DNA from: Arthrobacter ulcerisalmonis
Lineage (GTDB): Bacteria > Actinomycetota > Actinomycetes > Actinomycetales > Micrococcaceae
Length of the DNA: 64,000 bases
NCBI RefSeq assembly: GCF_900609065.1
Contig: NZ_UXAU01000020.1
Span: forward strand, 62,001 to 126,000
Direction of reading: 5' to 3'
Part shown: in pieces, positions 35,303-44,310 of the stretch
How the letters are laid out: every line of letters starts with the position of its first letter
Numbering within the stretch: the stretch's first letter is position 1
Notes under the pieces: generated by a model
Seen by the model: only the letters and a program-made list of their open reading frames with translations
Databases searched by the model: none
What the model was told of the DNA's origin: nothing
Translations under genes and position numbers: made by a program

Positions 35303-36261
35303 GGTGTGGCTCCTTCCAGGGATGCTGCGGGAATGGGGGAGTCGACGGCGGCCGTGGGGGCGACGAAATGGCCGGGCGCCACCTCGGTGAGGTCCGGGAT
35401 GTTCCGGAACTTCACGCCGTCGGGCAATCCTGTCAGCGGGACCCGCGGACCGGTGAGGGGCGGAAACGCACCCATCAGGGCCTGGGTGTACGGGTGGCGG
35501 GGGTGGGCGTAGACGTCCTGCGCTTTGGCGGTTTCCACAATCCGCCCGCCGTACATGACGCCCATCCGGTGGGACAGTTCCACCATGAGGGACATGTCGT
35601 GCGTGATGAACAGGACGGAGAAGCCCAGCTCGCGTTGCAAGTCCTTGATCTGGGCCATAATCTCCTGCTGCACCACCACGTCCAGCGCTGTGGTGGGCTC
35701 ATCCAGGATCAACAGCGAAGGTTTCAGGGCCACGGCCATGGCAATCACCGCACGTTGCCGCATGCCGCCGGATAGTTGGTGCGGGTAGGACTTGAGCCGG
35801 CCGGAATCGATCCTGACCAGCTCCAACAGTTCACCGGCACGCTTGAAGGACTCCCTGCGGGAGTACCCGGCATGCGTGGTGAAGATGTCCACGATCTGTT
35901 CGCCAATGGTCATCACCGGGTTCAGCGAGTTCATGGCCGACTGGAACACCATGGCCACGTCCTGCCAGCGGAACCGGCGGAGCTCCTCGGGACTCATGGC
36001 CAGCACGTCCCGGCCGCCGAAGGAGATGCTGCCGCCGGCGATTTCCGCGGGATCCTTGAGCAGGCGCATGATCGAGTTGGCGATGGTCGACTTCCCGCAG
36101 CCTGACTCTCCAGCCAGGCCGAACACCTCGCCGGTGCCAATGCTGAAGGAGACGCGGTCCACGGCGGTGGTGGAGCGGGTGTCACCGATGTACTTCACGG
36201 TGAGGTCCTTGACCTCAAGGACCGGCTGGTGTGAGCCGAAGGAGACTTGGGAGACGGTCAT
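35299..36261 (-). CDS. Peptide/oligosaccharide-type ABC transporter ATPase (OppD/DppD-like)
   Basis: 320 aa. Walker A GESGCGKSTIANSI, signature LSGGMRQRAVIAMAV (the SGGMRQR form is typical of OppD/DppD), Walker B LLILDEPTTALDVV. The C-terminal part PYTQALMGAFPPL is the OppD extension that sits below the dimer. It is coupled by 4-base overlaps to the permease upstream and the second ATPase downstream. Confidence 0.9.
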   Translation of the reverse strand: MTVSQVSFGSHQPVLEVKDLTVKYIGDTRSTTAVDRVSFSIGTGEVFGLAGESGCGKSTIANSIMRLLKDPAEIAGGSISFGGRDVLAMSPEELRRFRWQDVAMVFQSAMNSLNPVMTIGEQIVDIFTTHAGYSRRESFKRAGELLELVRIDSGRLKSYPHQLSGGMRQRAVIAMAVALKPSLLILDEPTTALDVVVQQEIMAQIKDLQRELGFSVLFITHDMSLMVELSHRMGVMYGGRIVETAKAQDVYAHPRHPYTQALMGAFPPLTGPRVPLTGLPDGVKFRNIPDLTEVAPGHFVAPTAAVDSPIPAASLEGATP

Positions 36262-37220
36262 TTGGCGGCGCTCCGTTCAGTTGTCTTGGGGGCTTTGATT
36301 TTCCGCAGGCGGGGGTTGGTGACTTCGTCCACGGCGTAGTTGATCAGGGCCAGGGCGAACGCAACCAGGGCAATGCAGACACCGGAGGGCACGAAGACCC
36401 ACCAGCTGCCCGTGAGTAGCGCTCCTTCGTTGCCTGCCCAGAAGAGGTTGTTGCCCCACGAGACGGTACTGACGTCCCCGAGGCCCAGGAACTCGAGTCC
36501 GGCCTGGGCGCCAATGCCGTAGATGACGCAGCCGAGCAGGGTGCCCATCACGATCGAGGCCATGTTGGGGAGGATTTCGCGGAACATGATCCGGCCGGCG
36601 CGCTCGCCGGTAACCACGGCCGCAGCCACAAAGTCCTTTGATCGGATGGACAGGGCCTGGGAGCGCAGCACCCGGGCCGAACCAGCCCAGCCAGTGACCA
36701 CCAGGACCAGGATGACGGTTCCCAGGCCCGTAGGCAGGAACGCCGCCAAGATGACCAGCAGCGGCAAGCCCGGCAGGAGCAGGAAGACGTTGGTCAGCAA
36801 GGACAGCGATTCGTCGATGAACTTGCCGAAATAGGCTGACGCGAGGCCCACCAGGATGCCGATGAAGGTGGAGGCCAGGCCCACTGTCAGCCCCACGAAC
36901 AGGGAACTCCGGGATCCGTGGACGGTCAGGGCCAGGACGTCTTGGCCTTTGGCCGTGGTGCCGAGCCAGTGTTCCGGCGATGGCTCCTGGGATGCCAAGG
37001 CAGTGATCCGTGACGGATCTCCCGGAAACAGGAAGGGCGCCAGCAATGCCACGGCGATGAAGGCGACCATCAGGGTCATGCCCACAAGGGCCTTCTTGTT
37101 GGTGATGAGGCCGTGGATGAAGCTGCGTTTTGGCTTCTGCCGGACCGGGCGCGGACGGTGGGCAACGGGTGCCTGGTCCGTGGCCGATTCCGGGGTGGTG
37201 TTCTCGATGAAAGTTGTCAT
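36258..37220 (-). CDS. ABC permease, DppC/OppC type
   Basis: 320 aa with six membrane helices after a cytoplasmic N-terminus of about 45 residues. EHWLGTTAKGQDVLALTVHG is the typical DppC stretch (usually HPLGTD..GRDVLSRLI), and the coupling loop for the ATPase is in AAAVVTGERAGRIMFREILP. It forms the channel with the permease encoded upstream, nine bases away. Confidence 0.9.
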   Translation of the reverse strand: MTTFIENTTPESATDQAPVAHRPRPVRQKPKRSFIHGLITNKKALVGMTLMVAFIAVALLAPFLFPGDPSRITALASQEPSPEHWLGTTAKGQDVLALTVHGSRSSLFVGLTVGLASTFIGILVGLASAYFGKFIDESLSLLTNVFLLLPGLPLLVILAAFLPTGLGTVILVLVVTGWAGSARVLRSQALSIRSKDFVAAAVVTGERAGRIMFREILPNMASIVMGTLLGCVIYGIGAQAGLEFLGLGDVSTVSWGNNLFWAGNEGALLTGSWWVFVPSGVCIALVAFALALINYAVDEVTNPRLRKIKAPKTTERSAAK

Positions 37221-37229
37221 GGTGGGCCC

Positions 37230-38207
37230 TTAGTTGCTGCGCACGCGCGGGTCGAGGCGGACGTAGAGAATGTCCACCAGGAAGTTGGCCAACAGGACAG
37301 CGGCCGTGATGGTCAGGAACAGGCCCTGCATCAGGGGGTAGTCCAGGCCCTGGACGGCGTTGAGGAGTTGGTAGCCAACGCCGGGGTAGGCAAACACCAC
37401 TTCGGTGAGCAGCGCACCGCCCACCACGAAGCCCAGGCCCATGCCGAAGCTGGTGACGGAGGGCAGCATGGCGTTCCTGGCTGCGTAGCGGAGCATGATG
37501 CGGCCCGGGCGGAGTCCCTTGGCCTCGGCCATGGTGATGTAGTCCTCGGAGTTGGTGGCGATCATGGTGTTCCGCATGCCCAGCATCCAACCGCCAATGG
37601 AGACGAGCACGATCGTCAAGGCCGGCAGCACCAGGTGGGCGCCTACATCGCCAATGAACTCCCAGGTGAACGCGGGTTCAAGGCCGTCCGTGAAAGCGTG
37701 CCGGATCGGGAACCAGCCCAGGACCACGCCGAAGAGGTAGAGCGCGCCCATGGCCAGCCAGAAGTAGGGAAACGAGCCAATGAAGACCAGCAGCGGGGGA
37801 AGCGCCGAGTCAATGGCCCCGCCGCGCCGCCAGGCCGCGAGGATGCCCAACAGGTTACCCACGACGGCGGCAATCACCAGGGCGGTTCCGCCGAGCAGGA
37901 GCGTCCAGCCGATCTGGGCGGAAATGACTTCCGTGACCGGGGTGGGGAATCGGGAGATGGAGACACCCATCTGACCGGTGAGCATGCTGTGCAGGTAGCC
38001 GAAGTACTGCTCCCAGATGGGACGGTCGTCCACGCCCAGGAGTTTGCGGAGAGCTTCGATTTGTTCGGGCTGCATCCTGTCCTGGGTGCGGGCAAACATG
38101 CGGGAGACGGGGTCGCCGGGCATAAAGCGCGGGAGCAGGAAATTCAGGGTGATGGATGCCCAGAAGGCAATCAGGTAGAAACCCAGGCGGCGCAGGATGA
38201 AGCGCAC
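37230..38207 (-). CDS. ABC permease, DppB/OppB type
   Basis: 325 aa. The N-terminus RFILRRLGFYLIAFWASITL with FLLPRFMPGDPVSRM is diagnostic of OppB/DppB permeases; the EAA-like loop is in DYITMAEAKGLRPGRIMLRY. Six membrane helices are predicted. It heterodimerises with the DppC-like permease. It lies 94 bases downstream of the binding-protein gene. Confidence 0.9.
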   Translation of the reverse strand: MRFILRRLGFYLIAFWASITLNFLLPRFMPGDPVSRMFARTQDRMQPEQIEALRKLLGVDDRPIWEQYFGYLHSMLTGQMGVSISRFPTPVTEVISAQIGWTLLLGGTALVIAAVVGNLLGILAAWRRGGAIDSALPPLLVFIGSFPYFWLAMGALYLFGVVLGWFPIRHAFTDGLEPAFTWEFIGDVGAHLVLPALTIVLVSIGGWMLGMRNTMIATNSEDYITMAEAKGLRPGRIMLRYAARNAMLPSVTSFGMGLGFVVGGALLTEVVFAYPGVGYQLLNAVQGLDYPLMQGLFLTITAAVLLANFLVDILYVRLDPRVRSN

Positions 38208-38301
38208 GGTTTCCCTCCATTCGGGAATTGCGGAAAGTGTGGGGCTGCACGCCCGGCGGCAACAACGGCGGACCGGGCGTGCAGAGTGTGGTGGAGGTCC
38301 G

Positions 38302-39969
38302 CTACTTGCGGGGTTCGAGCGTGGTCAGGACCAGGACGGTGGTGGGTGCACGGACCGAGAGGGTCGCGTAGGGGTTGTCCTGGGTGGGCCAGCCGGTGAA
38401 ACGGGTGTCGTTGAAGGCACCCCACTCCGGGCCGGAGAACAGCGGCACCAACGGGGCGGCGTCGTTGTACTCTTCCTGGAGCTTGTTGGCGATATCCTTC
38501 TGCTTTGACTGGTCAGTTTCGGCCGCGAACTGGGCCAGCAGGCCATCAGCCTTGGGATCGCCGAAGCGGTGGTAGTTATCGAACGTCGAGGTCCCTACCG
38601 GTTTGACGGTTGCCGAGCCCATGGTGGCGTTGAAGTATTTGTAAGGGCTGGGATCGTTGGCGGACCAGACGATGCCTGAATCAAAGTCGCCCTTTTCGTA
38701 GCCCGCCACGACGGCGGCCCAGTCCGGTGAGTCCACCTTGGCAGTGACGCCAACTTCGGCGAGGTTCTGCGAGATCACGTTGGCCACGGACAGCCAGTCA
38801 GACGAGGTAGCTCCCACGGAGATCTTGAACTCGAAAGGCTTTCCGTCCTTCAGCGTGCGCTTCCCATCAGCTCCCTTGGCGTAGCCGGCCTTGTCCAGGA
38901 GATCGTTGGCCTTCTGCACGTCAAACTTAGTCCACGTGCAGTTGTCCTTGACCTGGGTGTTTTTCCAGGTCTCATAGTTGCCGGAGAGCCCGGTGCAGTC
39001 AGCTGGCTGGGCGTAGCCGCTCATGCCGATCTTGGTGACCTGATCGCGGTCAACCGCCATGCTCAAGGCCTTGCGGACATCCACGTCATTGAACGGTGCC
39101 TTGGTGGTGTTGAGCTGCCAGTTGATCATGGCGCCCGTGGGCGGGAACCAGTACTGGCGGTGGTCCTTGTCCTTGGAAATGAACGTTTTTTCGATGTTGG
39201 GGATGTACTGCGGCGCCCAGTCCACATCGCCGTTCGCTGCGGCGAGGTTAGCGCCGTCGTTTCCGGCGAAGGCCAGCATTTTGACGCCAGCGATTTTCTG
39301 CTTATCCGGCTGCCAGTAATTCGGGTTCTTCGTCAGAACGAAGGACTGAGCCTGGAAGCTGTCCACCTCGGTGTACGGTCCGGTGCCCACAGGCTTGGCG
39401 TTCGCGTCCTTTTCCGGGTCCGCAAGGGTGGACCAGACATGTTTGGGCAGGATGGAGAGCTGCCCGACGTCGTAAAGGGCCGGGGACCAGGGCTTGTTGA
39501 AGCTGAAGGTGACCTTGTTGCCGTCCGCGGTGACGGTGTCCAGGTATTCGAAACCGCCCTTGAGTTTCTTCTGGAGTTCGAACGTGTAAGCAACGTCCTC
39601 GGGCACCAGGGGCTGGCCGTCGGACCATTTCACGCCGTCGCGCAGGGTGAACGTGATGGATTTGCCGTCGTCGGCGGCCTTCCACTCGGTGGCGAGCCAC
39701 GGCACCGTATCGCCCTTGGCAGGGTTGAAGATCAGCAGCGATTCGTAGATGGACTGCTGGACCATGGGGTTGACCGTCGGTGCGAACGGGTTGAAGTTCT
39801 GGACGAACGTGCCCATGTCTTCGCGGGGGATGGTGAGGAATGCGCTCGCGGCGGCGTCGCTGCCGCTGGTCTTGTTGACGTTGGCTGCGCAGCCGGTCAG
39901 CAAGAGTGCGCTTACTGCCAGGCCGGTGGCCGTGATCCGGGCAGCCCTGAGCAATCGGGGTTGTGTCAT
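38302..39969 (-). CDS. Family 5 substrate-binding lipoprotein of the fructan ABC importer
   Basis: 555 aa. The lipobox LLLTGC places the lipid anchor at Cys27. PWLATEWKAADDGKSITFTL, RDGVKWSDGQPLVPEDVAYT and ALSMAVDRDQVTKIG are SBP family 5 (DppA/OppA) motifs. In this operon the bound ligand is probably a levan or inulin breakdown product rather than a peptide; some family 5 proteins are known to bind sugars. It directly follows lacI with a 79-base gap that has no evident operator, so it is probably read from the promoter upstream of lacI. Confidence 0.87.
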   Translation of the reverse strand: MTQPRLLRAARITATGLAVSALLLTGCAANVNKTSGSDAAASAFLTIPREDMGTFVQNFNPFAPTVNPMVQQSIYESLLIFNPAKGDTVPWLATEWKAADDGKSITFTLRDGVKWSDGQPLVPEDVAYTFELQKKLKGGFEYLDTVTADGNKVTFSFNKPWSPALYDVGQLSILPKHVWSTLADPEKDANAKPVGTGPYTEVDSFQAQSFVLTKNPNYWQPDKQKIAGVKMLAFAGNDGANLAAANGDVDWAPQYIPNIEKTFISKDKDHRQYWFPPTGAMINWQLNTTKAPFNDVDVRKALSMAVDRDQVTKIGMSGYAQPADCTGLSGNYETWKNTQVKDNCTWTKFDVQKANDLLDKAGYAKGADGKRTLKDGKPFEFKISVGATSSDWLSVANVISQNLAEVGVTAKVDSPDWAAVVAGYEKGDFDSGIVWSANDPSPYKYFNATMGSATVKPVGTSTFDNYHRFGDPKADGLLAQFAAETDQSKQKDIANKLQEEYNDAAPLVPLFSGPEWGAFNDTRFTGWPTQDNPYATLSVRAPTTVLVLTTLEPRK

Positions 39970-40048
39970 GATGGTTATCTCTTTCCTGTCTTCATCTGCA
40001 AGGTGAAGGGGTGGGTAAGGGGTTGCTCTTCGGCGAATGATTTCGCGG

Positions 40049-41110
40049 TCAGACCGAAGAGCGTTCTAGCAGCGGACAGTCGACCAATTGCTGGTCGGCA
40101 AGGATCGGCTGTCCTGCTGTCAGAGCGTTGAGTGTCTGGACGCCCAGGGCACCCATTTTTTGGAACGGCAACGCAACGGTGGTCAGTTTGGGCCTGAGGT
40201 AGGCCGCAATCAGTTCCTGGTTGTCGAAGCCGATCACAGCTATGTCGTCGGGGATTCTCAGTCCCCGTTCCTTGATGGCGTCGTAAGCGCCCGTCGCCAT
40301 GCGGTCGTTGAGGCAGAACAGCGCCGTGGGCGGGTCCGGGTGGTCAAGGATCTGGCAGGCTGCCTCATAGCCGCCGTCCGCCGTCGCATATCCGGCTACC
40401 ACCAGGTCGGGGTCCAGCTCCAGTCCGGCGCTGGTGAGCGCGTCACGCGCACCCTCCAAACGCCCCACAGCAGCCGGAATGTCCGGATCCAGGTTGATCA
40501 CTCCGATGCGGCGGTGGCCGCTGCGGAGCAGGCGTTCGACGGCGACCCGTCCACCTGCGCGCTCGTCCGGGACGATCGAGGGTAGTTTCCCGTCCGCGTC
40601 GAAGCAGTTGATCAGGACGGTGGGAACCTCCTGCGCGCTCGCCGGTACATGGACACCGCGGTGGAACGTCGCCGCGTACAGCAGTCCTTCCACCCGCTGT
40701 TCGAGTAGCTTTTCGGTTGCGGCGTCCTCAAGGCCTTGGTTGGGTCCTACGGCATCGGCCTGGTCGGAAGGGGCGATGAGCAGGAACCTGCGGTCCAACC
40801 AGGCCTGGTCCTGGGCGCCTTTGATGACGTCGACGGCGAATGGTGCCGTGACGATCTCGGTGACAATCCCGTACCAGTCACTGCGCCGGGAGGCCAAGGC
40901 GCGGGCGCCGGCGTTGGGTCGGTAGCCCAACACCTGGACGGCCTCGATGATACGGGCCCGGGTTTCCTCGGAGATGCTGGTGTTTTCGCGGTTACTCAGC
41001 ACAAACGAGACAGCGGTCCGGGAGACGCCAGCATGCTTGGCGACATCGCTCATGGTGACGCCCCGCTGCCGCACTGCTGCGGCGGATGGGGACGCTGTGC
41101 TCTTCGCCAT
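40049..41110 (-). CDS. LacI family regulator of the fructan operon
   Basis: 353 aa. The N-terminal helix-turn-helix TMSDVAKHAGVSRTAVSFVL (residues 19-38) with the hinge GYRPNAGARALA leads to a periplasmic-binding-protein-like sensor domain (VEGLLYAATFHRGV, GHRRIGVINLD, IPDDIAVIGFDNQELIAAYL). It is the first gene of the operon, so it should repress itself and the transport/hydrolase genes, released by a fructose-derived inducer. A double palindromic site 74 bases upstream of its ATG is the likely operator. Confidence 0.92.
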   Translation of the reverse strand: MAKSTASPSAAAVRQRGVTMSDVAKHAGVSRTAVSFVLSNRENTSISEETRARIIEAVQVLGYRPNAGARALASRRSDWYGIVTEIVTAPFAVDVIKGAQDQAWLDRRFLLIAPSDQADAVGPNQGLEDAATEKLLEQRVEGLLYAATFHRGVHVPASAQEVPTVLINCFDADGKLPSIVPDERAGGRVAVERLLRSGHRRIGVINLDPDIPAAVGRLEGARDALTSAGLELDPDLVVAGYATADGGYEAACQILDHPDPPTALFCLNDRMATGAYDAIKERGLRIPDDIAVIGFDNQELIAAYLRPKLTTVALPFQKMGALGVQTLNALTAGQPILADQQLVDCPLLERSSV

Positions 41111-41183
41111 TAAACGCTCCGGTCTTCTTTGACGCTGGCGGGTGCCAGGTGGTGATCATCTGTAGATCCTGATCCGCTACTAG

Positions 41184-41227
41184 TAACGCGCGTAACCAAG
41201 AATCTGTGACTTAGGTTACGCGCGTTA
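41184..41227. promoter_or_regulatory. Double LacI-type operator upstream of the fructan operon
   Basis: TAACGCGCGTAACC (41184-41197) and GGTTACGCGCGTTA (41214-41227) are perfect inverse complements, and each contains its own near-palindrome centred on ACGCGCGT with the central CG step typical of LacI-family operators. The two centres are exactly 32 bp apart, about three helical turns, suiting cooperative binding. It lies between lacI and the divergent HAD gene. Confidence 0.7.
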
Positions 41228-41315
41228 GTTGAGGCCTGTCAAGAGGTCATTGAGAACCGGGGACACCCGAAGTCGGGACGCCGCTGCGTGCGCGGGTGTA
41301 GCCTCAAATAAGGAC

Positions 41316-41327
41316 AGTATGCTTACT
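41316..41327. promoter_or_regulatory. Dyad AGTATGCTTACT in an AT-rich patch before the HAD gene
   Basis: AGTA and TACT flank TGCT in an AT-rich patch (41305-41335) of a GC-rich gap. The gap 41111-41451 holds this dyad and the LacI-type operators and no supportable gene. It could be the promoter/operator of the HAD gene. Confidence 0.35.
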
Positions 41328-41451
41328 AATTAAGTGGAACTGATGGCGCAGCGCCTGGGCGACGACATGGGCCGCATCGGTAGTTCAGTTCGCGCCCGTG
41401 GCAGGCTTCCACGTCCAGCCCAGAAAACCGCAACGGAAGGCACCCATAACG

Positions 41452-42150
41452 ATGACCCCATCACCCCGGCGCGCAGTGCTGTTCGACGTCGATGGAACCC
41501 TGGTCGATTCCAGTTACCTCCACGCCCTGGCCTGGTGGCAGGCTTTCCGCCGGGAAGGCCACGACATTCCCATGTCCGCCCTGCATCGCTGCGTGGGGAT
41601 GGGCGGCGACAAGCTTGTCCAGCATTTCCTGCCGGAGTGCGACGACGCAACGCAGGAGTCGTTGTTGACCACCCATGGTGCCGTCTTCTCCACCTTCTGG
41701 CCATCGTTGCGAGCCTTCGACGGTGCCCGGGACCTTCTGGCTGCCTGCTCCCAGGCGGGGCTGGCTGTGGGGCTGGCCTCATCCGCGCAGCAGCGTGACC
41801 TCGACGCATCCATGGAAGTACTGGCAGCGCGTGACGTCATTGATGCGTGGACCAGCTCCGGCGACGCCGAGGCGAGCAAGCCAGATCCGGACATCCTGGT
41901 GGCCTGCCTGGAAAAGTTGAAGATCGATGCGGCAGACGCCGTGTTCGTGGGTGACGCTGTGTGGGACGTGCAGGCTGCTGCGGCGCTCGGGATCCAGGCG
42001 ATCGCCCTGACCTGCGGCGGAATTAGTGCAGGCGAATTGCGTGACGCCGGTGCTGCAGAAATCTACGACAGTCCCCGGCAGCTCCTGGATCACCTTTCGG
42101 ACAGCATCATCGGCGCCCTGCTCACCAGCGAGCCGCGCCTGCCTGCCTGA
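41452..42150 (+). CDS. HAD-superfamily phosphatase (phosphoglycolate phosphatase-like)
   Basis: 232 aa from the ATG at 41452 (an in-frame GTG at 41398 is less likely). HAD motif I FDVDGTLVDS (nucleophile Asp in DVDGT), motif II in GLASSAQQRDL, motif III around SKPDPDIL with Lys, and motif IV VFVGDAVWDVQAA are complete. The helical cap between motifs I and II makes it a subfamily IA enzyme that hydrolyses small phosphates. It is divergent from the fructan operon; a sugar-phosphate substrate is possible but not shown. Confidence 0.88.
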   Translation: MTPSPRRAVLFDVDGTLVDSSYLHALAWWQAFRREGHDIPMSALHRCVGMGGDKLVQHFLPECDDATQESLLTTHGAVFSTFWPSLRAFDGARDLLAACSQAGLAVGLASSAQQRDLDASMEVLAARDVIDAWTSSGDAEASKPDPDILVACLEKLKIDAADAVFVGDAVWDVQAAAALGIQAIALTCGGISAGELRDAGAAEIYDSPRQLLDHLSDSIIGALLTSEPRLPA

Positions 42151-42185
42151 CGTCATGCCGGGTTGGCCATCTCCGCAGCCATAGG

Positions 42186-43412
42186 ATGAACACGATGACA
42201 GTTCCCGGAGACCCACCCCCGTTCAGCCTACGCAGCATCGCCGTTGCCGCCTTCGGTCCGACGCTTTTGTACGGTGCCGGGACGGGAGCCATTCTGCCGG
42301 TGGTGGCCCTGACTGCTCGGGATCTGGGTGCCTCCGTTGCCCTTGCAGCATTGATCGTCACCCTGATGGGGCTGGGCGCGTGGTTCTTCAATCTGCCCGC
42401 GTCACTGGTGACCCTCAAATACGGCGAGCGCTGGTCGATTGTGGGCGCCGCCGCTGCCGGGGCTGTGGCGCTGGCCGTGGCCGCCCTCAGCACCGTGCTT
42501 CCCGGTGGTTTGTGGCTGTTGGCTGCCGCGATGCTCGTCGTCGGGATGTCCGGCAGTGTCTTTGGCCTGGCGCGGCAGAAGTACCTCACGGAGGCCGTCC
42601 CCGTGCAGCATCGCGCCACGGCCCTGTCCACCCTGGGCGGCGTGAACCGGATTGGCATCTTTATTGGCCCGTTTGCTGGCGCGCTGGCCATGCAGTTTGG
42701 CGGGATCTCTGCCGCCTACTGGGTGGGCGTGGGCGCCCTGGTTGCCGCGGCCTTCCTGTCGCTCACCATTCCTGACTTGGCCTATACGCCAGGTACCCAG
42801 GGGCCCGACGGCGGACCGGAACCTACGCTGCGCAGTGTTGCGGTGTCGCACGCCCGGGTTTTTCTCTCCCTCGGCGTGGGGATTCTTTTGCTCAGCGCGT
42901 TGCGATCGTCCCGCCAGGTGGTCATCCCGCTCTGGGCCGACCACTTGGGGATGGACGCCACCCAGGCGTCCCTGATCTATGGGCTCTCCGGCGCCATCGA
43001 CATGTTGGTCTTCTACCCGGCCGGCAAACTCATGGACCGCAAAGGCCGGCAGTGGGTGGCCATCCCGTCCACGCTGCTCATGGGCCTGGCACTGCTGCTG
43101 ATTCCACTCACGGGGTCCTTTGTTGGCCTGTTGCTGGCGGCGCTCCTGATCGGCTTCGGCAATGGCATCAGCTCCGGCCTGGTGATGACCTTGGGCGCGG
43201 ACTTCTCCCCGGATCGCGGCCGCGGCCAGTTCCTTGGCCTGTGGAGGTTCATGGCGGACGCCGGATCCACCGGCGGACCTGTGCTCCTCTCCGGGGTGAC
43301 AGCGATCGCTACCCTGGGCGCGGGGATCTCAGCCACCGGGATCCTGGGGTTCGCCGCGGCGGCCGTGTTCGCCGTCGTCATTCCCCGGCTCCGGCACCGG
43401 CGCAACTACTAG
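42186..43412 (+). CDS. MFS transporter, 12 helices
   Basis: 408 aa. Twelve hydrophobic segments; KYGERWSIVGAAAAG follows helix 2 at the motif-A position, and LMDRKGRQWVAIPSTLL is the equivalent loop in the second half. A duplicated six-helix architecture is clear. The substrate is not predictable; such proteins can export drugs or sugars. It begins 35 bases after the HAD gene and is followed two bases later by a hydrolase gene, so the three probably form an operon. Confidence 0.85.
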   Translation: MNTMTVPGDPPPFSLRSIAVAAFGPTLLYGAGTGAILPVVALTARDLGASVALAALIVTLMGLGAWFFNLPASLVTLKYGERWSIVGAAAAGAVALAVAALSTVLPGGLWLLAAAMLVVGMSGSVFGLARQKYLTEAVPVQHRATALSTLGGVNRIGIFIGPFAGALAMQFGGISAAYWVGVGALVAAAFLSLTIPDLAYTPGTQGPDGGPEPTLRSVAVSHARVFLSLGVGILLLSALRSSRQVVIPLWADHLGMDATQASLIYGLSGAIDMLVFYPAGKLMDRKGRQWVAIPSTLLMGLALLLIPLTGSFVGLLLAALLIGFGNGISSGLVMTLGADFSPDRGRGQFLGLWRFMADAGSTGGPVLLSGVTAIATLGAGISATGILGFAAAAVFAVVIPRLRHRRNY

Positions 43413-43414
43413 CC

Positions 43415-44128
43415 ATGGGCGAACCGCGAATGTTCCTGCAGAAGGCCACATGGTGGCTTGCCGATTACGCCTACGCGGCCGGCTGGCAGCTGCGGGGGAT
43501 CGCGTCGCGGGTGAGCCCGGAGTCGTTTCACCAGGGGCACCTGCGGCCGGTGGTGATCATTCCAGGCGTGTACGAGAACTGGCAGTTCATGCTCCCGCTG
43601 ATCCAGGCAATTCACGACGCAGGCCATCCCGTCCACGTGGTCACCGTCCTTCAGCGCAACAAGCTCCGGGTGCCCGCGGCGGCACAGCTCGTAGCGCGGC
43701 ACCTCGAGGAGGCGGGCCTGCGGGACGTGATGCTGGTGGCCCACAGCAAGGGCGGCCTGATCGGCAAGTTCGCCATGCTTCGGCTGGATCCCGAGCAGCG
43801 AATCCGCGGGATGGTGGCCATCTGCACCCCGTTCTCCGGCTCCCGCTACGCCAGGTTCATGCTGCTGCCAAGCCTTCGGATCTTCTCGCCCCGCAACGCG
43901 CTGACCCTCCGGATGACGCGGGAACAGGCCATCAACAGCCGGATCACGTCCCTTTACGGCGTGTTCGATCCGCATATTCCGGAGGGTAGCGTGCTGCCGG
44001 GCGCCACGAACATCGAACTCGCCGCCGCTGGGCATTTCCGGATCCTGGGGGACCGGGAGACGGCGCGCCTGGTGGTTGCACAGCTGGCGGCTGGATCCGC
44101 CGGCGAGCTGCCGCGGGCCCTGCCCTGA
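43415..44128 (+). CDS. Alpha/beta hydrolase, lipase/acyltransferase-like
   Basis: 237 aa, ATG two bases after the MFS stop. VVIIPGVYENWQFMLPLIQA is the oxyanion-hole region, and the nucleophile elbow reads AHSKGGLIGKF (Ser111). CTPFSGSRYARFMLLPSL and ELAAAGHFRILGD (likely catalytic His) follow. No signal peptide is present. It resembles the PGAP1/triacylglycerol lipase branch acting on membrane-associated esters. Confidence 0.82.
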   Translation: MGEPRMFLQKATWWLADYAYAAGWQLRGIASRVSPESFHQGHLRPVVIIPGVYENWQFMLPLIQAIHDAGHPVHVVTVLQRNKLRVPAAAQLVARHLEEAGLRDVMLVAHSKGGLIGKFAMLRLDPEQRIRGMVAICTPFSGSRYARFMLLPSLRIFSPRNALTLRMTREQAINSRITSLYGVFDPHIPEGSVLPGATNIELAAAGHFRILGDRETARLVVAQLAAGSAGELPRALP

Positions 44129-44146
44129 ACCAATCCGAATGACCGC

Positions 44147-44162
44147 TGCTGAACCATCAGCA
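44147..44162 (+). terminator. Small hairpin after the hydrolase gene
   Basis: TGCTGA and TCAGCA form a 6-bp stem around an ACCA loop 19 bases after the hydrolase stop. No T-run follows, so termination is uncertain. The remaining gap up to 44310 must hold the promoter of the SipW cluster; an AAAGGGG ribosome-binding site precedes the ATG at 44311. Confidence 0.4.
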
Positions 44163-44310
44163 AGCTTCTGACATGCGGTTTCTCACCTGATGGAAGCTTG
44201 AGAGAACCTTGAGTTAACCCTGACGCAAACCCCTACTTGGTCCTGATCTTCGCTGTGCAAAGTAGTTCTCAGCAGCAAACCACACACCAAGAACTTATAA
44301 AGGGGACACC

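Noticed and set aside
37113-38399. A 428-codon plus-strand frame opposite the ABC permeases
   Set aside because: Antisense to two well-supported permease genes with intact overlaps; translation lacks hydrophobic or domain pattern.
41334-41440. A small leader frame before the HAD gene
   Set aside because: The frame runs on into the HAD gene out of phase, and no ribosome-binding site or conserved pattern was seen.
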